Shown here: piece after piece, positions 22,645 through 34,989 of the stretch | How positions within the stretch are numbered: the stretch's first letter is position 1 | How the letters are laid out: each line of letters starts with the position of its first letter | Source of the DNA: Agarophyton chilense | Lineage: Eukaryota > Rhodophyta > Florideophyceae > Gracilariales > Gracilariaceae | Direction of reading: 5' to 3' | NCBI GenBank assembly: GCA_030374765.1 | Contig: JARGXX010000001.1 | Coordinates: 248,001 to 312,000, forward strand | DNA length: 64,000 bases | Notes under the pieces: generated by a model | Databases searched by the model: none | What the model was told of the DNA's origin: nothing | Seen by the model: only the letters and a program-made list of their open reading frames with translations | Program-made: the position numbers and the translations under genes

Positions 22645-24189
22645 GCGCTCAAAACAGCTGAGCAGAGCTGACGTAAGAATGACGGAAACAACACGACGCA
22701 ACGTCGAATCGACGACGCGTGAAAAAGCCCTTGATGTGTCACTTTCATGTTCTACAATTGAATTGTCATCCACAAATCTCAACGCACAGTGCGTCAACTC
22801 CAGTATTTGAGCTTTGCAAAAAACCGTGCTCATGCCTACTTCATCACACGGTATCTATCCGTGCGTTTTTGTCCGAGTCGTTCAACCTGTTGAAAGCTCC
22901 AGCGCACCATGGGGCGCAACGCATACAAGGCAACACGCCCGCATCAATTGTTTTCAATGTGTTGCCATGTGTAAGGGCTTATGGCAAAAAGGAACGCAAC
23001 GATGGCCGTTCGTTGTTCTCATTTCGCAGTACTTTTAATTAACTTGTGATAATGAAATCGCGCTCCCATTCGACGCACGAATCAATGACAAGTATATACA
23101 CCAGTGCACACCTGCATTGCACGTGGCCTACCTGACGCCAACCCACCAAACTTGGAGAAATGTACAAAAAGTTCGGCCTGTATTTCTCCACAAAGAGCCA
23201 CGCGCGGCGTAGCAACGTAGAAGGATACAACACGTGGAAAGCATAATGCGCTTTCTCATTAATCTTCTATGAATACTGTATATACAGTAGTAATGTGTTG
23301 GAGCTTTTGTCACATCTGCGCTTGGGTGCTCAGCACCACACACCTCTAATACAAACTACGCTCAACCATTCATCATGCCCTGGAGAATATAAGAGCTGAA
23401 TCATGACGTTGAAGCGCTCGACATATGCCACACACGAAAAAGAAGCATGGGACCGTGGCTGGGACCGTGGCTGGGACCGTGGCTCGTAACTGGAAAGGCG
23501 GCTGCAGCTCAAACCGCTTCCGTCACAAACATCGAGTCTATTTAAAACCGGCAAGCGGTACTCAATGTACGTGGTACTTCAAACTGCGGCGCACAACAAG
23601 CACTGCACTCATAGGAAAGCCCGTCGAAAATGAAAAAAACATGCACAGTATGAAACGTTTTCTATTTTTGGAGGTGTCTTCTTCCCCCACCTCATGACAC
23701 TTCGCTCTTGCGTTCCTACGTTTGAGCAAGTGTGCGGCACGTCTTCCAGCTGTTCTCTCGCAAACTTAAACATCATCTTCCTCATACATGTTGCTTGCTT
23801 TAAAGCCCTTCGCTTTGCTCCAAGCGCCCCCCACCCGATCTTCTTCCATCTTTTTTATTTCGTCTTTTTGACAGTTCCACAAATAGAAACGGGAGAGAAC
23901 CGCCTTCAATGCATCGATGCGTCTTCTTTCCCTCAACATCATCGTAATAAATTAATAGACGGGTTCTAGCTTACGTGCCAATCTTGACGAATACGCACTC
24001 GGAAGAAAGCGTGTTAGAAACGATTCACGTAGTGAGCAAGCAACACTTTGACGACAATCACACCAAAAACAATGTCATCTTCGTCGACGTATATCAAGAA
24101 ACTATGTTGTGCAACTCCAGAATAGTCTTTTTCTTCGGCCCTTATCTTTCAAATGGAGAAGGAACGGGAAACTATAAAAGCTGTTAGAG
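22645..24189. other. No gene recognised
   Basis: Only short chance frames, apart from the 12-bp tandem triplet at 23449-23484. Confidence 0.5.
23449..23484 (+). repeat. Three perfect tandem copies of GGGACCGTGGCT
   Basis: 12-bp unit repeated three times without mismatch at 23449, 23461 and 23473. Reads Gly-Thr-Val-Ala in one frame, but no supported gene covers it. Confidence 0.9.
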
Positions 24190-26172
24190 ATGGCAAGAAC
24201 GTAGATCAAGTTCCCAAGCCCACAACGCTTTCCATTTGAAGAAACCCCGAATGTAAAGAAGGACAAGGAAAATGTGGAGCCAGAACAGACTCTTTTCATT
24301 CCCGTTTCCTTGCCAGAAGAGCCATAGAGAAAACAAGTTCAGCACCTAAAAACAATGGAGACGGAAACCCAATGCACACCAGCAGTAGACAGAAAGAACA
24401 TCATATGGTGAGAGAAATTTCTCCGTACCAAAGGGAAAGAGTCGCAGATTACCACGTCCTGCTTCTGGTGAACCTGATCTGACATTGTTCGATATTGGCC
24501 CTGAATCCACAGAGTACAGCAAGCGGAGAGTTTTCATGTTCAGGAAAGCGCCGCTAAAATTGATGCAGATATGTGAGGGGGATGGGGCGTTTCCCGAGAC
24601 ATAACAATCGTCGAACTGGAAATAGAATCCTAAAATGCCATTACAAAAGGTACGTCGCACGGCGAAGCAATTTCTGAAGCAAAGCCTGCGTTACGCATTT
24701 AAACCTGCACTGCAAAACTTCCAGATTTCGGTAGCAGACATCGCCGTGAAACTCTATCAACTCCAGCACCTTTCGAACAGCAAGAGCAGGTATATAGCAG
24801 CATTGACGTCGCCATGAGATTTTACTGAGGTTGTTAAAGCCAGTGACTGGGGTGTGCAGCAGTGTAAAGCAACCACTGTCGTTTACATGTCACGCTTCAG
24901 ACGTTCAGGTGAGACTATCGTTGGAGGTTGAGGCGGTTGTGGGAGTTGTCATCGTTGGTTCTCTTGTCCAGAAACATGGTCCTAATTCGCTTTTCGATTA
25001 TGAGAACGATCCTGTTGCCGAAACGAATCGTTTGCAGATGCGCTCGCTCAATATTTTTGTATTTGAGCTTTTGATGCTTTTTAGTTTGTGCCATGAATTA
25101 TTGGTCATCACTTCTTGAAAACCATTTATGTAGTATGTCGCACCCGTTCAAGGAAATGATAAATATCCTAGCGATAGTGAAGTTGGATGGGGGTCGTGGA
25201 AGGAATTTCGTGACATTTCAGTCCTATCAGAGCGAAATACTGCTAGTTCTCTGCCCATCTCCTTGTCTCGGCCGAAGAAGGCTTCCCTTTCGAACACCGT
25301 TGCAAGGCCATCATATCATCAATTCTCGTGTGGATGATTCGTCGTAGTATCAAAAAGGTATTGGAAACATTGAAGAATCGAAACCGACATCCGATCTAAA
25401 CAAAGGAAGCCAACCAAAAGGTTGGTATATATTCCTGTTTATGCTCCACCTCAGGCAAAGACTAAGAAAAATAATGAATGCTTCCGCATTCCCGACGTAG
25501 CCAAGAAATTTCCTCCCGATGAGGGAGTGAATGCTGCTTGTGCAACTGCGGATTTCCAGCGATACTTCTGATCCATTAGCTCCCGTCGAGGGTACAGTAG
25601 AAACTTTCGACATCTCCTAACAGAAAAGTCTAGTGCATGTCATGAATTCTCATCCTTCTATGCGGGGGCCTTTTCGTTAAAGAATGAAGAGATACTTTCA
25701 CATAACCAAGAAACAAAGGAATCCATCCACGAAAGTGCGCAAAAGTTTCAAAGGTTTCCACAGGTTGATCATTCGCATAGCCATGCTGATCTGTTATTGA
25801 AGCAAAGGGACGATGGTTTCTTGTTGCGATCACCGTCTAGTTCTCAGCAGCATAAGTCAGGTAATTTTCGTGGTCCTCCGCCCCCATTATAACAAGAAAT
25901 GAATACATCTCAAAACTGAACAGACTCTCGGTTCATTTGGTCTTGTACAATATTGCGTCTTGGTTTTGACAGGGAATCATAAGGAAGTAGTTATTCCTGC
26001 CCCAAAGGTATCTGGCATGGTTTAGGAAGTGAATCATACGCGTCAAGATTTCCGTCTACAAAGTATTATGCAACACGAGCAAGATATGGTGAATGAATCT
26101 GAGGTCCCTGGAGTTTGCAGCCATGTCATTGATCATACTGTGTCTTTCCAAGCTGAAACAAGCCGTATGTGA
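24190..26172 (+). pseudogene. Broken, intron-containing gene of unknown function
   Basis: A series of plus-strand blocks reads like protein but changes frame repeatedly: FEETPNVKKDKENVEPEQTL (about 24.23 kb), PRPASGEPDLTLFDIGPEST then KRRVFMFRKAPLKLMQICEG (24.45-24.58 kb), TEVVKASDWGVQQCKATTVV (24.82 kb, ending at a CAG|GTGAGA donor), VYIPVYAPPQAKTKKNNECF (25.43 kb), a 97-codon open block from 25571 to 25860, then after an intron VNHTRQDFRLQSIMQHEQDM (26.03 kb), ending at a TGA at 26170-26172. Ser/Thr/Pro/Lys-rich; no domain recognised. An in-frame TAG interrupts the last exon. Some frame changes may be unrecognised introns rather than lesions, so a working gene is not excluded. Confidence 0.4.
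25861..25972 (+). other. 112-nt intron in the unknown gene
   Basis: AAGTCAG|GTAATTTTCG at the donor; TTGGTTTTGACAG|GGAATC at the acceptor with a T-rich run. Splicing joins Ser-Gly-Asn-His in a frame that stays open, except for one TAG, to 26172. Confidence 0.6.
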
Positions 26173-26294
26173 TGTACATCGAGAGCTTGAATTCCGGTGT
26201 CCTTTTCGATAGACCAGTCGCTTACTGTAGGCTTTACTTTTGAAGTACGCATCATGTTGGATGCCGAGTCATTCTCGAAGGACTTCATTTGAGG

Positions 26295-26715
26295 TTACTT
26301 CCTCGCTGAAGTCTGGTGTAAAGACCGGCGGTATCCAGCAATGTACTGTATTCGCATTACATAGACGCAAATTTCAAATGCTAGGAATTCAGAGTTTCGC
26401 AAATGATCCATCATGTTCTCGATCCATTCATCATTGACGTACGGATAGAACGTCGTCTTCACTGCTAGAAGCCATAGCGGATCATTATTGCCGGTTTCCT
26501 CATAGCTCACCATCCGACAAGCAGCTAGACGGGCGAGAACAGTATACAGGGGGAACCACGAAAAGTGCGTAGCGTTTTTTTCTCGTCGGTCCCGTGTGCT
26601 CTGCCCGATGGGAACACGGGCGGTGCAATGAACAAAGGGAACAGAAATGGACCGGTCAAATTCTCCTGGTAAATTAGCCCATTCGGTGGGTTGTTTCCGG
26701 GTGGAATTCGGACAG
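26295..26715 (-). CDS. Unidentified protein, last exon (139 codons open)
   Basis: Minus-strand frame open for 139 codons from an acceptor-like TTGATTTAG at 26716-26724 to the stop at 26295. It reads like real protein (PTEWANLPGEFDRSISVPFV, FSWFPLYTVLARLAACRMVS, GNNDPLWLLAVKTTFYPYVN, DEWIENMMDHLRNSEFLAFE). A possible earlier exon of the same gene lies at about 27176-27033 (NEKDPVEMGGDLFCEIWEKL, LFLATCTRHNISYFRCLADM), also preceded by an AG acceptor. I recognise no family. The gene is convergent with the broken plus-strand gene ending at 26172. It could equally be an element fragment. Confidence 0.42.
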
Positions 26716-27179
26716 CTAAATCAAGCCACTCAAAGTCTTTTGAGAGGCGTTGGACCCAGATTATGTTTTGTATGCATTCAGAGAGTGCATGGAACTTTGC
26801 TTTACAGATCTATAGTGAAACTCAAGAGTGTATCGTTGACACCCCAACAAGAAGTGTATCACCAATTTCGATTATAACTTTGTTATAGAACGCCGATGTT
26901 TGTTGCGTCCGAAGGTAGCATTGTACCACGCATGTATATCTACTCAAACCCGGTTTGGAATACATATTCCAAGCCTTCTGGACCCTTTGAGATGGTTTAC
27001 ATCGTGTTACATGGCCTTCAAGTGTTTCATAGTGGGTTTTGAAGCATATCTGCCAAGCAACGAAAATACGAGATGTTATGTCGAGTGCAAGTGGCCAGAA
27101 ACAACAGTTTCTCCCAGATCTCACAGAATAGATCACCACCCATTTCAACTGGGTCTTTTTCATTAAGAATCTTTAGAGG

Positions 27180-30100
27180 CTACTCAATTCAATTGAAGAC
27201 CGGTGAATATGTCTTTGTCGTAGGAGTCAAGGTAGAGTGGGTGTATGACTCACGCCAACGTCGCGCAGAGGACCGTCGTAGTCAAGGCGAGCAAGCAGTA
27301 CAGGGAACAAATTGTTCCATCCGTCCAGGCCCTCCGATCCACGCCAAGGGCGAAGAGTAGTAGTCTTTACTGTTCCTGTCCGCCTCGTGGCGCGAGCTCA
27401 GCGAGCTCGCCGGAGCGGCGGCAAGTGCGCCTCCGTCCTCAAAAGAGGCGCGCATAACGCACGCGCTTGCAATATGCAATAAACGACAAACCCCGCGTAC
27501 GTTCGAAACGAGCCGAACAGGCCAGCAAAGCTGCCTTTGCAGCACAAAATGGTGTAGCGCGACGGTAGAAAGATTCAGAGACCAGTTCAATTCGTCAGCT
27601 GCAACCATACGAGAACATATAAAGCGCAGAAAACGAATTAGTTTGAATATACACAATAAACGAGCAAACGCGACCGGAACAGGTCAACCCGCGGCGCAGA
27701 ATTTGACATCTTAACATCTACGCGCGATCTAGCGCATCGCCCGGCTGAACACCGCAACAAGGGCGGTGCATAAAGCAACAGTAACAGACTGGTGTATCGT
27801 TCCATGATGAGCCTATTTGCGCAGAAAAAGGGCAACGCGATGAACAACCAACGGATGAAAGACCACTAAACCTAATTCGGAGAAAGCCCAGCAAGTGACG
27901 AGCATGTTACGGTTCAGTTGTTTTCGAGCCCGTTCACACTCTAACGCTCAGCGTACCTTGGCTATCAAAGCAGCGCCGCTTGCGATTTGCTATCAAATAT
28001 AAGTATCCATACATTTGCAGATACACCAGGGGCAAAAAAATCACGACTGAAAGAAGAGATGCTTAGCCTGGCTCGTCCGATAAAGCAGTGCAGCGTGGGA
28101 CTCCTTCAGAAAAAGGCTGAGCGATCCAGGCGCTGAAAAGCTGTGGTTGTACGAAGTTTGAGGTAATTGTTCTAGGCTGTGTTCAGATGAGTGATCGACC
28201 ATTTTGAACCGGCATGTAGACGTCGGTTTGTAGGACGACTTCTGCCAGGATCAACGAATTCAATTTTATCTTCTGATGCCTTCCGGTAGCAGAGAAGTAC
28301 AAAACAATGTAGGAATAGCAGGGTGGAGGAAGGTAAGGAAGCAAAACTAAACTCTTGGTGTGATACTGATTCCTCCTGTGACTGCCGGTTTAGTCGGTAT
28401 ATAAAATCAAAACGGGGGTCTAGGTTCATTATTGTGCAGAAGGCAAATGAGGATGCCCTCGAAGCAGACGGGAATCAAACGGCTTCCTGAGTGTTTTTTT
28501 GTACCAAACTCTGTAGTGCCTCCAATCTAGAGAGCTACAAAGTAGAACACATGGGTAGCGATTTGGGTATGCTGTCTGCATCCAAGTGCCGAAAACATGC
28601 TGGAGATACCGTGTATCACTGGTGATGGGGCCAGCCGAGAAATACACTACATGATTTGAAAGCGATCCGCTAGAGGTGTCATACGAAGAAGGTGGAGGCA
28701 AGAATATGTCCTTCCTTGACGCCATGTAAAGGGGGGTGCAGGCAAAATCTGGACGGCAATTTAATAATTGGACAGCTGAGATGATTGATAAACACCACAT
28801 TTTTAAAACTATGAGTTTCAACCAATTTTGCACCTTAGAGCATCAATTGCGGTAAAACTTGTGGATGAAATTAAAAACAAATTACCTATACCGATTGAAA
28901 AGAGTCATAAGCCTTTTTTGCTCGCTTTTCGAATTCCAAATTGCAATGTTGAGGAATACCCAAAGCAAACGAACAATCCATTCCACATCTTGTCCATCAG
29001 AAAACCAGATATCAACCCACAACATGCCCCGTATTAAACGAAGTGAGACAGTTCCATGGACACTATTGGTTACAGTTCTTGCTGGATCGCTGTTGGCCAT
29101 GACACGTTTCAAACGAGAAGTCTGTAATGTGGACGCCATTTTCTGGGCTGCTAATGGCGCGGGTGGTGACAGACCCAGTAGAACGAAATGCCAGGGGGTA
29201 CCAGTCTACAACCGTAGACAAAACGACAGAGGCCAGCGGAAACGGCCAACCAGTAAAGGCCCAGGGAGCACTAACAAACGATACAACCACTCTGAAGAAC
29301 ACCTACGAGCGCCAGCAAGCCACTGCAGGGCTGCACTCGTAGTGAAGAAAAGTTGATGCTTAAGACGGCGGGGGGGGGGGGGGGGGGGGGGGGGGCGGAG
29401 CGAGGAAAAACCGAAAGCGGGAAGGAGACGGCACCCCGGGAGGTGATCTAGGGTGGTGAGGCCTCTGGAGGAAGTTGGAGTGGGGGTGGTGGCTTTGAAG
29501 CAGATCTCAATCTCGAGATTTGCTTTCACTTCCACCACCCCAACTGGCCGTTCCACACGAACCAATTGTTGGTGTGGAAGCCCCAGGTGCAGGGACAGGG
29601 GGATTGCTCCGGTCTACAGGACAGGTACCGTGAGACATCTCCCTATCCTTGCTGGGCGGACACATGTAAGATGGGATTGGGTCATTCAATATTGAGAAAA
29701 GATCAGAACGACGGGTGACGGGTACCACGGAGAACTCCAACTTCATACTGGTCAGTTTATGGGGGTATTTGCGGTGGCGTGTTCCCGGGAAATCTTCTTT
29801 TCTTCCCCCCCCCCCCCAATGTCTCGCTCATTGTCTGTCTGAGCGGATTAAGTAGTCGTTGATCCTTCCGCTTTGCACTCTTCCGTCCGCTTGTCCTCTC
29901 TGTTGCGATTTCCCGCTATTTGCATTCTATATTAGCGTTTTTCCAATTTCAGTAGTAGTCGGCTGTCCAGCTTGCGGGAATTTGTGTATTGCTTTCTGAT
30001 AAAATGTATTCTTACGCTTTTACTCCACTGTGTGTATTTTTTGACCCCTTTTTTTGTCAATATGATTTCTTGCTTTTCGTGTCCCTTTGATGTCATGTGT

Positions 30101-32099
30101 TACGCGTTGTTCACCAAAAGTTATGTACGGACTATGTATTCTCAAGGGGCACGTGAAATTTATTTGTCATTTGTCGTACAATCATTTCTGGGGTCTGCTA
30201 CTGTCTTGTCTCGAGAGCGTGGTGACGCTCAACCTTAGAAGGTAGACGTGATAAACCTCGATGGTAACAGGGCACCGTGAAAACCCGCAGGGGCAAACGG
30301 CGCGGCAACTAGCCTATACGGTGTAGGTGAACGATGGTACGCGTCGACGCGCGGGAAAGTCTGTGTGGTAGTTGAGAAACAATGAAATAAAAGGTATAGT
30401 CGTGACCCAAGTGGTGCCTGTCTTTATCAGATTAGGATGGGGGAGGTGCAGGTCCCTATATGCAGTGGACTGCACTCTCCAGATCCCGCGGGAGGTGCCA
30501 GCACGGCATGGTCTCTGACCTAGTGTCAGAGATATGGCCAGCACTGGCTAAAGTGGCAGGTGGCCACTCCACTACTGTACTAAAATAAATATAATTACAA
30601 TTACAATTACTAACAATTACTCAACCAGAATGTACATGTCAACACTACACGAGTCTGGCAACACCTAGATGGTAGCTCGCCCGGAGCTGCATGGCCGATG
30701 ATCCCTCGCATCCATCACCTACAAGGCCAGTGTAGTATATCGACAACATCAAAGGTCAGCCCTTCTGCCACTATACGACAGCAGTCATGAACACATTCCA
30801 TTTTGGGCTGAATTGAATGATTTTGGTTTTGAATACTGTTTGGATACGTTTGGACAATTGAAATCGAGTGCATATGACGGAAGAGAATCTGCACTTCTGC
30901 CTTTCATTCGTGTACCTTCTTCAATTCGACCCTCGATCCAATTTAAGAGCGTACAGTACAAACGCGGTCCGATAGCTATAATGTAATTCTAGTAGTAAGC
31001 TAGGAGAGAACTGAAACAACTCAATCAAAGGGGTAGTTTAAAGCAACTCGTAGAGAGGTATTGTTCTCATCAACCCACAGAGAGACTAAAGTTGGTTGCA
31101 CTAAATGTAGCCTATCGCGATAAAAAGCTTTTTGATTCCACGGACGCCGTGTATTACGGTATATCTACTGCACAGCCGATCAAAAATGTTGTGTGTCAGG
31201 ATCGACTTTGCACTACCACGTTACAAATACGAAACAAGAACTGAGCAATAACGTGAGGCTGAGTGCTGCTGAGAGAAAAGTAATCGTCAAATTTCTCTTT
31301 CGCTTTTCAAACAAACGCATACCACTCAACCAGCAGGAAGTGCTTGAGGCCATACGAAATTTTAGTCTGTCAATATCGCCTGCACGACGTGGTCTATTGC
31401 CATTCCGTAACTCCACACCGAAGATCCTTTTTCCATATGAGATTATTGCAAGTGGTCATGAATATGAATTGCATTTGTAAAACTCACGATAGAATGCCTC
31501 AGAGACTACATGAGAGAATAGTGACTACATTGCATCTGCTCAGATGGCACTTGCAATGAGGTATTAAATCACAATACAGTTGACATAGACTACATAAAAA
31601 GACTACATTTTGGTAAGGCTTGCCATCTGACAACCGCAGTTCAGCTACGTAGCATCCCAAAGCTGTATCAGATCTATTTAGTACCCGAATACTGTTCAAT
31701 ATTTACCCTCACTTATGTTTCCTGCTGCACCGACTTATTTGCCTTAAAAGCGTTTCATTCTACCTAGGTTTTGGGTCGTAGCACTTCAGTACTCTGGAAA
31801 ACATGCTGGTCGGCCCGGGGCATTGGTGTCTCAGAAAACCATCTTTTGACATTCCATAACGTGCGGGACGGTGTAGAGAAATCCCAAAGGGGGAAATACC
31901 TCTCGGGTCTCCGAGTCTCGCTCTCGCGGGGAGGGGTAACTCAGCAAACGAGCCTTCGCGACACCGATGTGTGGGTGTAAGACCACAGTGGTTCAGACAA
32001 TACCTACGAAGATGATAAACCCAGGAGAAAGGGAAAAATCAAAGAAGGATCCAATTACAAGGATATTCCATGGACAACAGCAAAATGTAGAGAGAAAAT
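27180..32099. other. No gene supported; homopolymer runs
   Basis: Several overlapping short frames on both strands with no recognisable block. A GC-rich stretch at 27.36-27.75 kb has repeated AATAAACGA words and a TATAAAG (27619), which looks LTR- or promoter-like, but no second copy was found. G run at 29370-29395 and C run at 29805-29817. Confidence 0.45.
29370..29395 (+). repeat. 26-bp poly-G run
   Basis: Uninterrupted G; the length may be affected by sequencing or assembly. Confidence 0.9.
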
Positions 32100-32687
32100 G
32101 TAGGACTAAATACGTCGCACGAACAAGCGTACAGACCTATGAAAGTGGTATCAACACTGGATAAGCGCAACTGAGACCGGTAAGAAAAACCCTATACAGG
32201 GGCGGTGTACTGTCCTAAACACAGGAAACACAAAAATAGAAAGACACACACCAAAAACAATTTTACAGTGACGCGTGTGCTTCCCGAGGGTATAGATTAG
32301 ACAAACCGGTCGCGGTTCCTCCCGTTAAGAGACGGAGACTCCCGTAGGCGACCTAATCTAGATGCAAGCACTCCGTTCCCATTTACTTGGTGGTAGTGAT
32401 GGTGGTGAAGCCATCACTTAAGTCTAATCTAGACAGTGAAATACATTTGTAGAGTATAGTATTTCAAACCAACCCTGGTCCATACACGTACCAAGGGTGT
32501 AATCCCAGCCTTGGACGTCCATATATCCACTACGGTACTACTGTAGAGACTTAAATAACATAGCTTCTTAGTTGTCTAAAATACTAAAAACTAGTATTAC
32601 TCATAAAATCGGTGACGTGGTCCCCGATATATCGGATGCCATGTGAACGAAGTCCCGACCGGTTATACGCGCACGCATTGCATTACA
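32100..32687 (-). repeat. Putative 3' LTR of Ty3/gypsy element B (inner edge supported)
   Basis: On the minus strand a polypurine run is followed at once by TGTAATGCAATGC, the TG start expected of an LTR. The outer edge is not resolved; a TGT at 32097-32099 on the plus strand (ACA on the minus) is one candidate. No second LTR copy was found to the right of gag, so the length is a guess. Confidence 0.4.
32395..32418 (+). repeat. Hairpin AGTGATGG / CCATCACT in the putative LTR
   Basis: Perfect 8-bp inverted arms around an 8-nt loop, flanked at 32.35 and 32.42 kb by two copies of CTAATCTAGA and by an inverted TAGATTAGA near 32295. Confidence 0.6.
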
Positions 32688-32700
32688 TCTCCCCCTCCTT
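32688..32700 (-). other. Polypurine tract of Ty3/gypsy element B
   Basis: Minus strand AAGGAGGGGGAGA directly against TGTAATG. In LTR elements this tract primes plus-strand DNA synthesis, and it marks the 3' end of the internal region. Confidence 0.6.
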
Positions 32701-32772
32701 AAAGTTGGAGTACGGGGGAAATATCTCAATCCGAAGCGACGTACGAACAACGTAAAAGGCAGTCCTTCCATC

Positions 32773-34537
32773 ATGGGTGTCACCGATGTTCTGGTTCTTC
32801 GTAAGAAACTCTCGTCCGACTCACTCAGCCCGAGTAATTCCAACATCTTCTCTTCCGCCAAATCGCAGCTTTCTCAATCTTTTCCAAACGGAATGACTCC
32901 CTTTTCGAATAACAACAATCAAGTTCCTAACGGTGCGCCGAGCTCTGCGGGATCACAATATTACAGTGGTTTCCAATCAGCTTCGCTCCCTCAGGGGACT
33001 TCGAAAACTTGTGCGAACAACCTCGTCCACCTTCCCGTGTGGAATTCGCCTCAAGCGATGCTCTTCTACGCGAATGAATCCGGTTGGAAATCGCGCGAAT
33101 CGCTAATGGTGCGAGATCCTCTTCAGGACAATTTCCTCTGTTTCAGAGCCCCCTGGTTCCATTCAACTATGGTTCTCAACAATCAGTTGATCGACTCCTA
33201 TGTAAAGGATGAGTACCTTCCGGGTGAACTTTCGGTTCAAATTGTCCGTTCCTTCGAATGGAGGATCCGCATCGCGGTTGACCTTAGTATGCTCCTACGC
33301 AGGAGAAATGAAAGTCTCGATGATGCGAGGTTCGCTATGGCGCTCCTGGCCCATCAGCGACTTTACCGTACCTTCGGTGACTCTCCTGTACAGTTAAAGT
33401 ACGACTTTGATGTGCCTTCCTACCGAACTCGCGGTGAAATATCTAGCTGCCTATCCGGAAACGGAGTACCGTGGTCCTGGTGTTCACAAGCTTTCGCCGC
33501 ACATGAGTCGTTGGAGCAGACCGATTCTCCGAGCGGAATTTCGATATGTATCGAGACAATCTCAGAGATCGTTTTGTCAGATGATCCGCTTCGAGCGGAA
33601 AGCTCATTCTCGATTATGGTGTTTCGTACCCTATTCGAACGTTGAGGTTGAACGCCTCCACCCGCGATTTCTTCGAGGGAAGTACGTACCCTTTCCCAGA
33701 TGGTGGAATCAGGTTGAAGTACCCCGTGGGTGTTACGCAGAACTTCCTCCGTGCCTTACCTACATAGGTTCAAAATTGTTAGCCGATGAGCACTCGGGAT
33801 ACTGAAACGTGGTCCTGGCCGAATTTGTAATCCGCGTTGCGGCATTCATCCTTTGAGAGGCCTATGATCAGAACCGATTGTGTTATCTTTCGATGGCTCT
33901 TCGGTCAACAATTCGAGCACTTAATCTCTACCCAGCGTTGGGGTCTGACGAGAATTGTCGTAAAACTCATTACTTACCTAGTATCATCGATAGTTTAGAT
34001 TGGGATACTGTCCTTTCTTCGAACCGCGCTCGCGGACAAACCTCTTCGTATGATCGGTCTCCGGGATGCCGGCATCCAGGTGCTGGTGATTTTTTGTGCT
34101 ACAACCCATGGAAGGGTGTGATTACGACCGCGGCGCATTCGGGGGCGTTGCAACCACTGTCTCGAGGCATCCCAGCAGAATATCCAACTGGAATTGTATA
34201 CGCTGACACCGCTCCAGTTACCACCGATACTGCTGATCCAAACGTGGATAACGAGGATGCTGTCGCCTCTGGAGGGACTGTTCCTATTGAAGTAGCCGGT
34301 CCGAGTGGCGATACGGATGCTCCAACGGGTTGGAGGTTTACGACGCTCGCACCGAGTCCGGTTGATCCGCAAGTTGCGGCGATGCGCCTTCATCTCCAAT
34401 TCATTGGTGCAGACGTCCCTCTCAACATAGTTGGTATGGGAGAGCTCTTACCTCTTGCTGCGCAGAGCTATGAACCAAATGCTGGTGCCTTCGAAAGTTA
34501 TGGGGCTGTTTCTTATACTGGGGCGTTGGTGTCTTGA
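32773..34537 (+). pseudogene. Antisense coding-like region inside Ty3/gypsy element B
   Basis: Plus-strand frame of 290 codons from 32773, apparently shifting near 33.43 kb into a second frame (LRGKYVPFPRWWNQVEVPRG) that continues, past TGA stops at 33803-33805 and near 33855, into a 219-codon block to 34537 (HLQFIGADVPLNIVGMGELL). Together nearly 590 codons. Composition looks like protein (ordered middle, acidic Pro/Thr-rich end). No family recognised. It lies between pol and the polypurine tract in opposite orientation, a position where some plant Ty3/gypsy elements carry antisense genes. It could instead be a captured or older inserted gene. Confidence 0.4.
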
Positions 34538-34989
34538 AGGGAGATAGACTCACCTCCATCTAGTGGATAGATAACTTGAGTAGTTGTAAAAATCATCTTA
34601 CCATACTAACTTCTATGCTTCTCGACTTCTTCGAATTCTCGAATTCTTCGACTTCTCGACTTCTTGGAATTCATTACTTCATTACCGTTTCGGTTTACCA
34701 AACTTGGGCACAACCCAAGTTTAAAGGTATCGGTGTACCGGTTCTTCGGTGATAGGATATAATTTTGGACCTCGGCAGGTGTGCAACTGGTTCCCAAGTG
34801 TCCTCAGCAGTACTTTATTCGTACCATCGGATTTGATAACGGTAGTCTTCACTTGAAGTGATTTCGTGACGAACAACGTGATCCACCCCAAATTCCTGTG
34901 GGTAAAACTTGGGTATTTCGGTCTTCATGACATTTTCCGGTATGGAGATCCTTTGTAGGACTCAAAAGAGTTTAGGAGCGACCCCCAAG
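34538..34989. other. No gene; TCGAxTTCT-rich degenerate tandem sequence
   Basis: 34617-34672 repeats CTTCTCGACTTCTTCGAATT-like units, about 9-10 bp each. Otherwise untranslated spacer of element B. Confidence 0.5.

Noticed and set aside
21283-22661. Several overlapping plus-strand frames of 100-200 codons
   Set aside because: Open only because the tract lacks G and hence TAG/TGA; all three phases are open together and none has domain-like content.
27360-27720. Possible solo LTR with TATAAAG and AATAAACGA repeats
   Set aside because: No second copy, no TG/CA ends with target duplication, and no tract or primer site nearby.
29370-29817. G run and C run as inverted terminal repeats of an element
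   Set aside because: Homopolymers of unequal length with no further matching sequence and no target duplication.
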